This document shows positions 24,968 through 31,620 of a stretch of DNA of 40,234 nucleotides, piece after piece. The notes below the pieces were generated by a model. The model was not told the origin of the DNA and made no database searches. It saw only the letters and a list, made by a program, of their open reading frames with translations. The number at the start of each line of letters is the position of its first letter. Positions within the stretch are counted from its first letter, which is position 1. A program made the position numbers and the translations under genes. This DNA is from Actinocrinis puniceicyclus (GTDB taxonomy: Bacteria > Actinomycetota > Actinomycetes > Streptomycetales > Catenulisporaceae), in contig NZ_JAGSXH010000053.1 in assembly GCF_018283645.1 (NCBI RefSeq), positions 1 through 40,234 on the forward strand, read 5' to 3'.

Positions 24968-25626
24968 GCCGTGCTCCCGCCGCGGCCGGCCGCCCACCAG
25001 TCGAGAGTCCTGGTCTGCGGGGCGCTCTGGGCGGCGGTGCGGCCCGGGCCGGGGATCAGGGTCGTGGTCGCGCGGATCTGCACCGAGCCGATGGCGCCGC
25101 CGACCTGGCCGCGCAGCCGGTCGAACACCACGTTGAGCAGGTACTGCCGCATGATTTCCGAGTTCGGCCCCGTCGGATTGCCGTTTCCGTCATGTGTCTG
25201 GGCGTATTGGAGCCAGGCGTTGCGCAGGCTGTTCTCGGCGAGGTGGCCGGGGGCGGGATCGCCGCGGACCGTCGCCTCGTCCTGGGCGGACAGGTCGATC
25301 CACCCGGTCGTCCGGCCGTCGGGGTCGAGGCTCGCGCGCGCTTCGATCCGCAGGTTCTCCGAGATCGGGTTCGGCGCGAACAGCCGCCAGTTCTGGCTGA
25401 ACAGCGGATCCATCCACCAGTGCACGGCTTCGGCGTAGCGCTGGGACACCGGGTTCGCCGGCGCGTTGTAGAGGAAGGTGGCCGCCAAGTGCACCGAGGC
25501 GACAGCGGCCACGGTGAGCGTCGCCCCGCTGACCAGTGCCCGGGACCAGCGCCGGGTGAGCCGCGCCGGCGCCGCAGCCGGCTCATGCCCGGCCGGGGTG
25601 CCGGTCGCGGGAGTCGAGGCGCTCAT
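24964..25626 (-). CDS. DUF5819 family protein (SdpA-like partner of HTTM)
   Basis: 220 residues with one N-terminal transmembrane segment (ATLTVAAVASVHLAATFLY, about 35-53) and an extracytoplasmic domain. The diagnostic stretch PLFSQNWRLFAPNPIS near residue 77 matches DUF5819 and resembles Bacillus SdpA. SdpA and the HTTM protein SdpB together mature the SdpC cannibalism toxin. Here the gene is directly coupled to an HTTM-DCC gene, the same pairing. No SdpC-like precursor is visible nearby, so toxin maturation is only an analogy. The start at 25626 lacks a clear Shine-Dalgarno. Confidence 0.82.
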   Translation of the reverse strand: MSASTPATGTPAGHEPAAAPARLTRRWSRALVSGATLTVAAVASVHLAATFLYNAPANPVSQRYAEAVHWWMDPLFSQNWRLFAPNPISENLRIEARASLDPDGRTTGWIDLSAQDEATVRGDPAPGHLAENSLRNAWLQYAQTHDGNGNPTGPNSEIMRQYLLNVVFDRLRGQVGGAIGSVQIRATTTLIPGPGRTAAQSAPQTRTLDWWAAGRGGSTA

Positions 25627-25745
25627 CGCGCCGAGCGTACTCGCGGCCGCGGGACGCCGGGGCTGCTTCGACAGGGTCCTTTTCCGCTAATCTCCGTGGG
25701 AGAGTTGCGGTGACGCGACGACTTAGGGGAGTGCGGGGCGCAGTC

Positions 25746-26747
25746 ATGAGCACTGGACCAGAGGCGGGCTACTACGCCGATCCGTCGATACCGGGGTACA
25801 TCCGTTACTGGGACGGCACGCAGTGGGTGCCGGGCACGAGCCGGCCCGCGCCGGAAGTCTCGCAGCAGCCGGCTCAGCCGCCGTATCAGCAAGAGCAACA
25901 ACGGGCACGGGAACAGACGCAGGCGCAGACTTACGCCGGGCAGGCTTCGGTCGCGGCCGCCAGCGCGTACGAATACGACCAGGCCGCGCTCCAGCAGTCC
26001 GTCGCGGCCCAGCTGGCGCAGCCGCCCGCGCAGAGAGCCGACCAGGCGCCTGCTCAGGCGCCCGCCGATCAAGGCGCCGCGGCGTCCGCCGGGGCCGAGG
26101 TCCCGACCTCGGTGGCGACGATGGTCGTCCCGTCCGCGTTCGCCGGCCGCACGGCCCCCGGTTCAAACTGGGCCGCGGGCGGCTCGCCGTTCGACGCCAT
26201 ACCCGGTCTCTACCGTTCGCCCGAGCCGGCGGTTAAGTCCCAACCCGCGGTTCGCGTCGTCGAACTGGCCTCGGCCGGTTCACGCATCCTGGCGCGAATC
26301 ATCGACGTCTGCATCGCCGTCGTTCTGTCACTGCCGGCCACGGTCACCCTGCTGCTCATCGCTCACCGGCATGATCACGCGTACGTGGATCAGTTGCGGC
26401 TGCACGCCAAGACGACGTACCGCACTCTCGGCATGGACACGACGGGGATCGCGCTGTGGGCCGGCGCTCTCGCCGTCGTGCTGCTCACGGCGATCGTCCT
26501 GGAGGGCTACCGGCTGCCGCGCAGCGGGCAGACCACCGGACGCCGCCTGGTGGGCGTGCAGGTGGTGACCGCGGAAAGTGCCGAGGTGGCGACCGGCGGC
26601 GCGGCCGCGGCCCGCGCATTCGTGTTCTGGCTGCTCGCGTTGATCCCGCTGGTCGACGTGCTGGCGCTCGGCGGGATCCTGTGGGGGCGGCCGTATCGGC
26701 AGGGCCTGCACGAGAAGCTGAGCGGCACGCTGAGTATACGTGCGTAG
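25746..26747 (+). CDS. DUF2510 and RDD-domain membrane protein
   Basis: 333 residues. It begins with a DUF2510 motif (GYYADPSIPGYIRYWDGTQW, about 8-27). A Gln/Ala/Pro-rich cytosolic linker of about 130 residues follows, and the C-terminal RDD domain (about 178-330) has three to four hydrophobic segments, with RILARIIDVC, QTTGRRLVGVQVV and GRPYRQGLHEKLSGT as landmarks. RDD proteins are proposed ion or osmolyte transporters; in actinobacteria the DUF2510-RDD pairing is common and uncharacterised. The ATG at 25746 is chosen because the conserved domain starts right after it. It is convergent with the next gene, 19 bp away. Confidence 0.88.
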   Translation: MSTGPEAGYYADPSIPGYIRYWDGTQWVPGTSRPAPEVSQQPAQPPYQQEQQRAREQTQAQTYAGQASVAAASAYEYDQAALQQSVAAQLAQPPAQRADQAPAQAPADQGAAASAGAEVPTSVATMVVPSAFAGRTAPGSNWAAGGSPFDAIPGLYRSPEPAVKSQPAVRVVELASAGSRILARIIDVCIAVVLSLPATVTLLLIAHRHDHAYVDQLRLHAKTTYRTLGMDTTGIALWAGALAVVLLTAIVLEGYRLPRSGQTTGRRLVGVQVVTAESAEVATGGAAAARAFVFWLLALIPLVDVLALGGILWGRPYRQGLHEKLSGTLSIRA

Positions 26748-26766
26748 TGGCCGACTGCTCCGGCGC

Positions 26767-27645
26767 TCAGCCGTGCGTCGGCTCCGGGCCTTCCCACGGT
26801 TCGGGCCGGGTCTTGGGCAGCAGGCCCAGGCCGCAGAGCGCATCGACCACGGGCGCGACCCGCGGCACCGCGAAGCCGTGGACCAGGGACCTGACCTGCC
26901 CTGCGATCTGCTCATCCAGGTCACGCACGTCGTCGATCAGCTCCACCCGGTCGGTGCGGGCGAGTTGCGCGCCGATCTGCGCACCGCCGGTTCCGCGCAC
27001 CGCGGCGGCCGTGGCCAGCAGTACGTTGAGGATGCCGGGCAGCTGATCGTCCCAGGGGTCGGTGACGGCCTTCCAGTCGCCGCAGGACCAGGAGAAGGGG
27101 CAGCGCTCCGCGGTGGCCGCACGGATCGCCTCGACCAGCACTGGCGTGTCCGGTGCGTCTACCCCGCACACCGCGAAGCGCACGGACCTGCCGCGGGCGT
27201 TGATCATGCTCAGCGCCTGCCGCCAGCCGGGTTCGAGGCCCAGCCCGACGGTGACCGAGACGCTGCGCGGGACATCAGCCAGATGGGCTAACGTCCGGTG
27301 CGCGGACTCGACACAGTGTCGGTCGCGTTCCTGGGCGATGTCGATGCCGATGCCGGCGCCCGCGACCGCCTGCGCCGCCGCCGCGCTGCGGTAGCCGCCC
27401 AGTGCGCGCGCCGCCGGGCCGTGGATCAGCACGGGCACATTTTCCGGCTGCGTGATCTCGGGCCGCCCCGCATCGTCCCAACTCTCGGCCTGGAGTACGC
27501 GCCGGCCGACGGTCTCGCTGGCCGGCTCCGCGACGGTCAGCGCCGCGCCGCGCCGCCGGGTCGCGATCTGCGGCCCGGGGCGGCGGATCGTGGAGAAGTC
27601 GTCCAGCAACGCCTGGAGAAGGACTTTCGGTACTGCCCGTGACAT
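26767..27645 (-). CDS. Unrecognised conserved-looking cytosolic protein
   Basis: 292 residues from the ATG at 27645 (SRAVPKVLLQALLDDFSTIRRPGPQ); a GTG at 27654 would add three. There is no signal peptide and no membrane segment. Composition and codon usage match the core genes, so it is likely real. The sequence has an N-terminal basic and hydrophobic region, a central HGPAARALGGYRSAAAAQAVAGAG segment, and an SWSCGDWKAVTDPWDD stretch with a Trp-rich cluster. I do not recognise the family and assign no function. It is convergent with the RDD gene and divergent from the interrupted ABC gene. Confidence 0.65.
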   Translation of the reverse strand: MSRAVPKVLLQALLDDFSTIRRPGPQIATRRRGAALTVAEPASETVGRRVLQAESWDDAGRPEITQPENVPVLIHGPAARALGGYRSAAAAQAVAGAGIGIDIAQERDRHCVESAHRTLAHLADVPRSVSVTVGLGLEPGWRQALSMINARGRSVRFAVCGVDAPDTPVLVEAIRAATAERCPFSWSCGDWKAVTDPWDDQLPGILNVLLATAAAVRGTGGAQIGAQLARTDRVELIDDVRDLDEQIAGQVRSLVHGFAVPRVAPVVDALCGLGLLPKTRPEPWEGPEPTHG

Positions 27646-27832
27646 GTCGGTCACGCTAGCGCGCGCATCCGGCTTCCGACAATACGGGCGATGTTAATTC
27701 GGGGCGTCGATTCACCACTAAACCGAACAAGACGGCCGGGCCGCCGCGGGCACCGACCAGTCCACATCGTGAAAATCACGTGCGGGCGCGGGCGGCTCGG
27801 CGCAAGCTGGGGCCAGCCAATAGGGAGGGACC

Positions 27833-28100
27833 ATGAATATTAGTCGGAACGTCGGCGCGCGCCGCGCCGCTGCCGACGCCGAGGGATGCTCGGGCGCCGA
27901 GGGCACCATCACCGCCGAGAACCTCACCAAGGTCTTCCACGTCTCGGCGCGCCGGCCCGGCCGCCTCTCCGCCATCAGGTCCCTGATTCATCCGCAGCGG
28001 GTGGCGAAGACCGCGGTGGACGGGGTCAGCTTCCGCATCCGGCCCGGGCAGCTGGTCGCCTTCCTCGGCCCGAACGGCGCGGGCAAGTCCACCACTGTCA
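27833..28100 (+). pseudogene. ABC transporter ATPase, N-terminal fragment cut at Walker A
   Basis: Residues 1-89 of an ABC-2 type drug or polysaccharide exporter ATPase: ITAENLTKVFHVSARRPGRL, then VAKTAVDGVSFRIRPGQLVAFLGPNGAGKSTT. The frame then leaves the family (VIPGPYTYSYGY) and stops at 28135. The Q-loop, signature, Walker B and H-loop are all missing, and the rest of the gene is not in the window. The start has GGGAGGG just upstream. The break at the Walker A codons coincides with the start of a serine recombinase, so integration of a mobile element is the likely cause. Confidence 0.85.
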
Positions 28101-28124
28101 TACCTGGTCCGTACACTTATTCGT
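28088..28124. other. Probable attachment-site junction of a serine-recombinase element
   Basis: Chromosomal coding sequence ends within the codons for G-K-S-T-T of the ABC Walker A motif. About 25 bp of lower-GC sequence (CATACCTGGTCCGTACAC and onward) separates it from the recombinase ATG at 28125. Integrase genes normally start or end next to their attachment site. The exact crossover dinucleotide cannot be fixed without the empty site. Confidence 0.5.
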
Positions 28125-28475
28125 ATGGGTACTGATACGGTAAACGAGCTGGACAGGGCGCAGATTCAGCATCTCGCGCGGGTCGCCGGAATCACCGGGC
28201 CGAAGCAGGCGCGGCGCGATCCGGCATCCTGGGAGGGGGAAGGCGCGGCCATCTACTGCCGCATCTCCAAGACCCACGACGAGGACCAAACCGGGGTGGA
28301 GAGGCAGGAGCGGATCTGCCGGGATGTGGCCGAGCGGCTACGCCTCCAGGTCGCTTCCGGGAACGCCTATATCGACAACAACCGGTCGGCGTGGCAGCGC
28401 AACCGCAAGCGTCCGGGGTGGGACCGGTTGCTGGCCGCGATCGAGTCGGGGCAGGCCGCGATCCTGACCCTGTAG
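28125..28475 (+). pseudogene. Large serine recombinase, N-terminal catalytic fragment
   Basis: 116 residues. The resolvase catalytic domain starts at AAIYCRISKTHDEDQTGVERQ with the nucleophile serine in CRIS, and continues through NNRSAWQRNRKRPGWDRLLAAI. It ends at AILTL-stop just where the family continues with a hydrophobic strand and the R-x-x-R active-site arginines. A functional enzyme would be about 450-600 residues. A C-terminal piece typical of the same family lies about 4.1 kb downstream in the same orientation (about 32584-32895). I read this as one split gene with its middle lost. Confidence 0.8.
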
Positions 28476-28501
28476 CCGACACCGAAGCCCATCCGAGAAA
28501 C

Positions 28502-28526
28502 CCTTGCAAATCAACAAGGGTTTCCG
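28502..28526. terminator. Hairpin after the recombinase fragment
   Basis: AAACCCTTG and CAAGGGTTT form a perfect 9-bp stem with an 8-nt loop (CAAATCAA), about 25 nt after the truncated recombinase stop. It could be a terminator, and it also overlaps the ribosome-binding region (AAGGG) of the following ORF. Confidence 0.5.
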
Positions 28527-28530
28527 CGAA

Positions 28531-28797
28531 ATGACGCACATCCCCAAGACTAGAGGCGATCTGGCCCAGCAGACATTCCGGATGATCTTCAACGCCGTCA
28601 GGCGACACGACCTGAGCGTGGACCCGCTCACCCCGGTAGGGCAAAGCCTGTACCGAAGCCGAGAGGCGACACGAAGGCAGTACCCGGACTCGGAACCTCA
28701 ATACGACACAGAGTTCTTTCACCTCGAACCGCCCGACCGCCGCTACATCTCGCAGCATGCCGAATGCTGCGAACTCAGCGAAGCCGGCCTGGGCTGA
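28531..28797 (+). CDS. Small hypothetical protein in the mobile region
   Basis: 88 residues from ATG (THIPKTRGDLAQQTFRMIF), with AAGGG about 9 nt upstream. It is charged and soluble, with no transmembrane or recognised domain. Its GC content is visibly lower than the flanking core genes, consistent with foreign DNA. It lies between two 27-bp direct repeats. It may be a real cargo gene or a chance ORF; no family is recognised. Confidence 0.3.
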   Translation: MTHIPKTRGDLAQQTFRMIFNAVRRHDLSVDPLTPVGQSLYRSREATRRQYPDSEPQYDTEFFHLEPPDRRYISQHAECCELSEAGLG

Positions 28798-28912
28798 CCG
28801 TACCTCTCATCGCGATCCCGACCCTGTAACCGATGCCTACCAGCCCCAATCATCAGCCTCTTGACACGCTATCCGGGGCCTGGTTTCCGCAATATATCTT
28901 CACTGGCTCAAG

Positions 28913-28937
28913 GGCGGCGGCGCTTCGCGCCGCCGCC
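28913..28937. repeat. Perfect 11-bp GC hairpin with 3-nt loop
   Basis: GGCGGCGGCGC, loop TTC, then GCGCCGCCGCC. It is immediately upstream of the conserved-stem hairpin pair in the non-coding part of the mobile region. Confidence 0.8.
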
Positions 28938-28967
28938 GCGCGCTGACGGGACGGCCCAGCGCCGCCC

Positions 28968-29007
28968 GCGCCTTGCGCGTGCGGCGCTGGGGCGCCGTTC
29001 GCGGCGC
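28968..29007. repeat. Conserved-stem hairpin, copy 1
   Basis: The arms GCGCCTTGCGCGTGCGGC and GCCGTTCGCGGCGC fold into paired blocks GCGCC/GGCGC, GCG/CGC and CGGC/GCCG with small internal loops. The tip is CGGCGC-TGGG-GCGCCG. The same arms recur at 29156-29192 with a different but also paired tip. An overlapping, mutually exclusive 11-bp stem (CCCAGCGCCGC at 28955 with GCGGCGCTGGG at 28981) is possible. Confidence 0.7.
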
Positions 29008-29155
29008 GCGCCGCTGTCCCGCCCCGTTGGCGCGCGCAGGCAGCTAAGCCCACCGCCCATGATCAGAAAGAAACAGCGGCATCCTACCACAACAGTGTCA
29101 GTGTATTGACGGTTGCCGGTCATCGCACGGGCACGCGGCGGGCCCGCGCGCCCTC

Positions 29156-29192
29156 GCGCCTTGCGCGTGCGGCCTTCGGCCGTTCGCGGCGC
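29156..29192. repeat. Conserved-stem hairpin, copy 2
   Basis: Same arms as the copy at 28968 (GCGCCTTGCGCGTGCGGC and CGTTCGCGGCGC identical), but the tip is CGGCC-TTC-GGCCG. Stem and internal loops are preserved and only the tip differs, again paired. Confidence 0.7.
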
Positions 29193-29274
29193 GAACGCGC
29201 GACCCCGCCACACCCGATCACATCCCGCACGATCAACCCTGATCCAGGCCGAGACGATCGCCCCGGTTCCCTAC

Positions 29275-29481
29275 TGCGTCACGCGCGACAGCCGCCGCCG
29301 TGCGAACGGACACGGCGCGCGACGCAGCAAACGACTCCCGCCCGGCGAGCGATCCGGCCAACGTTCCCGCGTGCTCACCGCGCTCTCGGCCCACGCCCTG
29401 ACCCTGGGCACCGCTCTTTCGGTCACCACCGGCTGCTGTCCCCGCCGCCCCCAACAGCACGGAGCAGCGGGGACGGCAGCC
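29275..29481. repeat. Structured non-coding element, copy A
   Basis: The outer stem TGCGTCACGCGC (29275-29286) pairs with GCGCGCGACGCA (29315-29326; one mismatch) across exactly 28 nt that hold an inner hairpin CCGT-GCGA-ACGG. A 107-nt linker follows that aligns without gaps to copy B at about 79% identity. A strong 15-bp hairpin ends it (29431-29445 with 29467-29481, one G-T pair). It lies 3' of the small gene at 29552-29941 on the minus strand. Confidence 0.7.
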
Positions 29482-29551
29482 GCGCCGACTTCGCACGGAT
29501 TGCTTCAGCCGCAGTCACCAGTGAGTGGTGTCGGCGTGATTGACGGCCTGC

Positions 29552-29941
29552 TTAGTTGATTGGCTGGTAATCGCCGATCGCGATCGACACGGTTTCGTCC
29601 GACGGGCACACCCAGACCGAGCTCTCCGCGAGCGCTGTCATCGGATGCCGATGACCAGTGATCAGACACCGTGGCCAGGTCACTACCTGCCCATCGGGCG
29701 ACCTGACGTTGTCATGAATGAGGTCCTGTACCTGATTGGCGACAACGCCGGTCTGCCAACCGGCCGCATCCCCAAGCACGGCCGCGACCAGCCCGATGCG
29801 CGCACCGTTCAGCAGGAGCCACGCGGTACGGCTCCCGGACACTCCCAGCGAAGGGTCCGCTAGACTCAGTGCCGCACTCATTCCACAGGCAGCCAGGTCT
29901 TTAGCGACCGGCCGGAACGCTTCGTCAAGCGGGTCGTCCAC
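29552..29941 (-). CDS. Small TWP/W-C motif protein, paralogue 1
   Basis: 129 residues from GTG, with GGGAGG 5-6 nt upstream, so translation is well supported. The C-terminal half carries ANQVQDLIHDNV, VTWPRC, HRHPMTALAESSVWVCP and a final IAIGDY. The paralogue at 31621-31959 keeps the same order of residues (ANQ.QD, DN, TWP, P..A, ES, W.C). This pattern is common in small uncharacterised actinomycete proteins, possibly metal-binding through Cys/His. It lies 32 bp downstream of the secreted-protein gene, probably in one operon, and upstream (minus sense) of structured element A. Function unknown. Confidence 0.65.
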   Translation of the reverse strand: MDDPLDEAFRPVAKDLAACGMSAALSLADPSLGVSGSRTAWLLLNGARIGLVAAVLGDAAGWQTGVVANQVQDLIHDNVRSPDGQVVTWPRCLITGHRHPMTALAESSVWVCPSDETVSIAIGDYQPIN

Positions 29942-29973
29942 GGCTGCCTCCCAGCGTAGTGATTTCGCGTCAG

Positions 29974-30651
29974 CTAGTTGACGTCGGGCTCATAGGTGCA
30001 GTTGACCCACGCGTATCCGCCCGAGCCCGGGTCCGCCACGCTGTTCCAGTACCAGTAGAACGATACCGATGCGCCGGGACCCATCAGATAGTCACCGCCG
30101 CCCTTGACGCTGAAGGGGTTGCCCAGGTTGGCATGGAACGTGTAGTCCCACGGTTCGACGTGGGTTGAGTACCCGTTCTGTTCGCGGTTGTCGGCCCAGG
30201 TCTGGTTGTTGAAGGCCACCACACCCAGTCCCGCATTGGCGTCGGTCAGGTAGACGCCCCACGGGATGCTGGTCCAGCTCTCCTGGAGATAGACGTCGGC
30301 AGCTGGCTCGTCATTGAAGTACCCCGTGCAGTCGCTGCCAGGATCCGGGGGCGGCACCACGTTCGGTGACACGGACCCGTTGCCCGCAGCCTTGTGGACC
30401 ACGACGCCCGAGCCCGAGCCCGATGCTCCCGCAGCCTTCAACGCGGCCCGGACCTGCTGACCCTCTGCACTGCTAAACAGACCGCCGCCGTGCGCGCCGT
30501 GAACGGCGGCGAGGTGGGCGAACACGCCGTCGACCGTCGAGCCGGTCTTGCTGACGCCGGGCGTCGGCGCAGCCTGCGCGTTCGTGCCGACAAGGACGAA
30601 CGCGCTAGCGGCGCATGCCACTGCGGCGTATATCAACCTTCTAGAGCGCAT
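29974..30651 (-). CDS. Secreted protein of unknown function
   Basis: 225 residues from ATG with GGAGG 8 nt upstream. A classical Sec signal peptide (RSRRLIYAAVACAASAFVLVG, cleavage near AQA|AP at about 28) leads to an about 80-residue Ala/Gly/Ser-rich stretch and then a compact aromatic domain (about 110-225) rich in Trp/Tyr/Asn. It contains YLQESWTSIPWGVYL, FNNQTWADN and FYWYWNS, and two cysteines (SDC...VNC) that could form one disulfide. It looks like a small beta-rich exoprotein, perhaps carbohydrate- or membrane-binding. No family is recognised. It is first in a two-gene operon with the TWP protein. Confidence 0.7.
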   Translation of the reverse strand: MRSRRLIYAAVACAASAFVLVGTNAQAAPTPGVSKTGSTVDGVFAHLAAVHGAHGGGLFSSAEGQQVRAALKAAGASGSGSGVVVHKAAGNGSVSPNVVPPPDPGSDCTGYFNDEPAADVYLQESWTSIPWGVYLTDANAGLGVVAFNNQTWADNREQNGYSTHVEPWDYTFHANLGNPFSVKGGGDYLMGPGASVSFYWYWNSVADPGSGGYAWVNCTYEPDVN

Positions 30652-30987
30652 GTCTTCTTCCTCCGTGAGATTGCGAGATTTTCAAGCATCCTGACGGCAA
30701 CCGTCCCCCACGGCAGCGTGGCATATGCACACGATGTATGCACCCGTATAATTGGAGCCTTGCTATCAGGCCACTCATTATGAGAGTACTGCTAGCCTCC
30801 GACGGTGACGATAAGCGCCGAGGCGGCTCCCATGTGACATAGGTAACGGGCATGATCGCGCCCTACATCACAGACACCTGGTGAAACCGGCCGATGGCTC
30901 ATTCGCCTTAGAAACCCGGCATGTGCCCCCGCTACCCACAGGTCAGCCACTCCAATGGCCGCCCCGAGTTCGCCAACGTTCCAGCAC
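30652..30987. other. Upstream region of the secreted-protein gene
   Basis: No gene is supported. The AT-richer part (30710-30790) should hold the minus-strand promoter. TATGCA occurs twice on the plus strand (in CATATGCACACGATGTATGCAC), 13 bp apart, resembling an operator. No confident -35/-10 pair can be assigned. Confidence 0.4.
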
Positions 30988-31183
30988 TGCGTCACGCGCG
31001 ACAGCCACCGCCGTAGGAACGGACACAGCGCGTGACGCACTCAACGACTCCCACCCCGCAACCGATCCGGCCAACGTCCCCACGTACTCACCAAGCCGTC
31101 AGCCCACGTCCCGCCGCTGCTCACCGCTCCTTCGGTCACCACCGGCCGCCGGCACCGCGGTTAAAGACGACCGCGGTGCCGGC
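30988..31183. repeat. Structured non-coding element, copy B
   Basis: The outer stem TGCGTCACGCGC (30988-30999) pairs perfectly with GCGCGTGACGCA (31028-31039) across 28 nt that contain CCGT-AGGA-ACGG. The gap-free 107-nt linker matches copy A at about 79%. The terminal hairpin is a perfect 14-bp stem, GCCGGCACCGCGGT (31148-31161) with ACCGCGGTGCCGGC (31170-31183). That hairpin sequence is unrelated to copy A's, but its position is the same. Confidence 0.75.
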
Positions 31184-31199
31184 AGCCTGGTCGGAAAAG

Positions 31200-31242
31200 C
31201 CCCGGTCGTGCCCCCTAGCGCGGAGGACAGGCACGACCGGGG
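31200..31242. repeat. Perfect 13-bp hairpin next to element B
   Basis: CCCCGGTCGTGCC (31200-31212) and GGCACGACCGGGG (31230-31242) with a 17-nt loop. It follows element B by 16 bp. It may be a terminator for the minus-strand gene at 31621-31959 or part of the structured element. Confidence 0.75.
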
Positions 31243-31620
31243 CACGCAGCGAGGCGAGCATCAGAACGGCCACCATGCACCAGCGACAGGGGGACGCTCC
31301 ACAGCCCCGCACAGCAGCGATCCAGACCCCCACGGACGGGACCACCACCGGTCATGATCGGAGCGCCCCCGGCCGCCGTACTCCAGGCGACGGCCAGGGG
31401 CACCCACACGGGCATCCGGGCATCCGGGCATCCGGGCATCGGGGAGACGTGCCCGGACGCCCACCTACGGGCCACGCGGCGCAGGCCCCGTCATCGGCTC
31501 CAGGATGGAAATCTCATGGACCTTCGATCCCGGCTCAGGGTGGACCTCCCTGCGGAGTAGCCCCGCGCCGGGTGACGTTGACGCCGCGCGCCCAGTCTGC
31601 GGCGCGGTCCGCTCGTGTTC
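31243..31620. other. Gene-free stretch with an 8-bp tandem repeat
   Basis: No supported gene. It contains four copies of GGGCATCC (31410-31441, last copy ending in G). Otherwise I see nothing in it. Confidence 0.5.
31410..31441. repeat. GGGCATCC tandem repeat, four copies
   Basis: Four consecutive 8-bp units; the last differs by one base. It is non-coding, in the mobile region. Confidence 0.9.

Larger units (their letters stand above)
28457..28837. repeat. Imperfect 27-bp direct repeats flanking a small ORF
   Basis: 28457-28483 and 28811-28837 match at 23 of 27 positions (core GACCCTGTA in both). The first copy covers the last codons and stop of the truncated recombinase. The 327 bp between them hold a hairpin and one ORF. 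This looks like a small insertion or segmental duplication inside the decayed integrase. Confidence 0.6.
28798..29551. other. Gene-free, hairpin-rich stretch of the mobile region
   Basis: No credible gene on either strand across about 750 bp. It contains an 11-bp GC hairpin (28913-28937), an alternative hairpin (28955-28991), two conserved-stem hairpins (28968 and 29156) and structured element copy A (29275-29481). A short AT-richer island (29045-29110) separates the first two hairpin groups. Confidence 0.6.

Noticed and set aside
28861-28890. TTGACA promoter in the mobile region
   Set aside because: TTGACA at 28861 has no -10 box at 16-19 bp spacing and no gene downstream.
28913-29192. Linear-replicon telomere
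   Set aside because: The GC-rich palindromes recall streptomycete telomeres, but they are internal, not at an end, and do not match the terminal palindrome series I know. No terminal-protein gene is present.
29106-29559. Plus-strand ORFs over element A (IRPTFPRAHRAL... and similar)
   Set aside because: The matching frames over copy B give Arg/Pro/His-rich peptides with scattered non-synonymous changes and no start signal. The stems explain the conservation better than coding.
30792-31040. 82-codon minus-strand ORF upstream of the secreted protein gene
   Set aside because: No ribosome site, no recognisable sequence, and it overlaps the left arm of structured element B.
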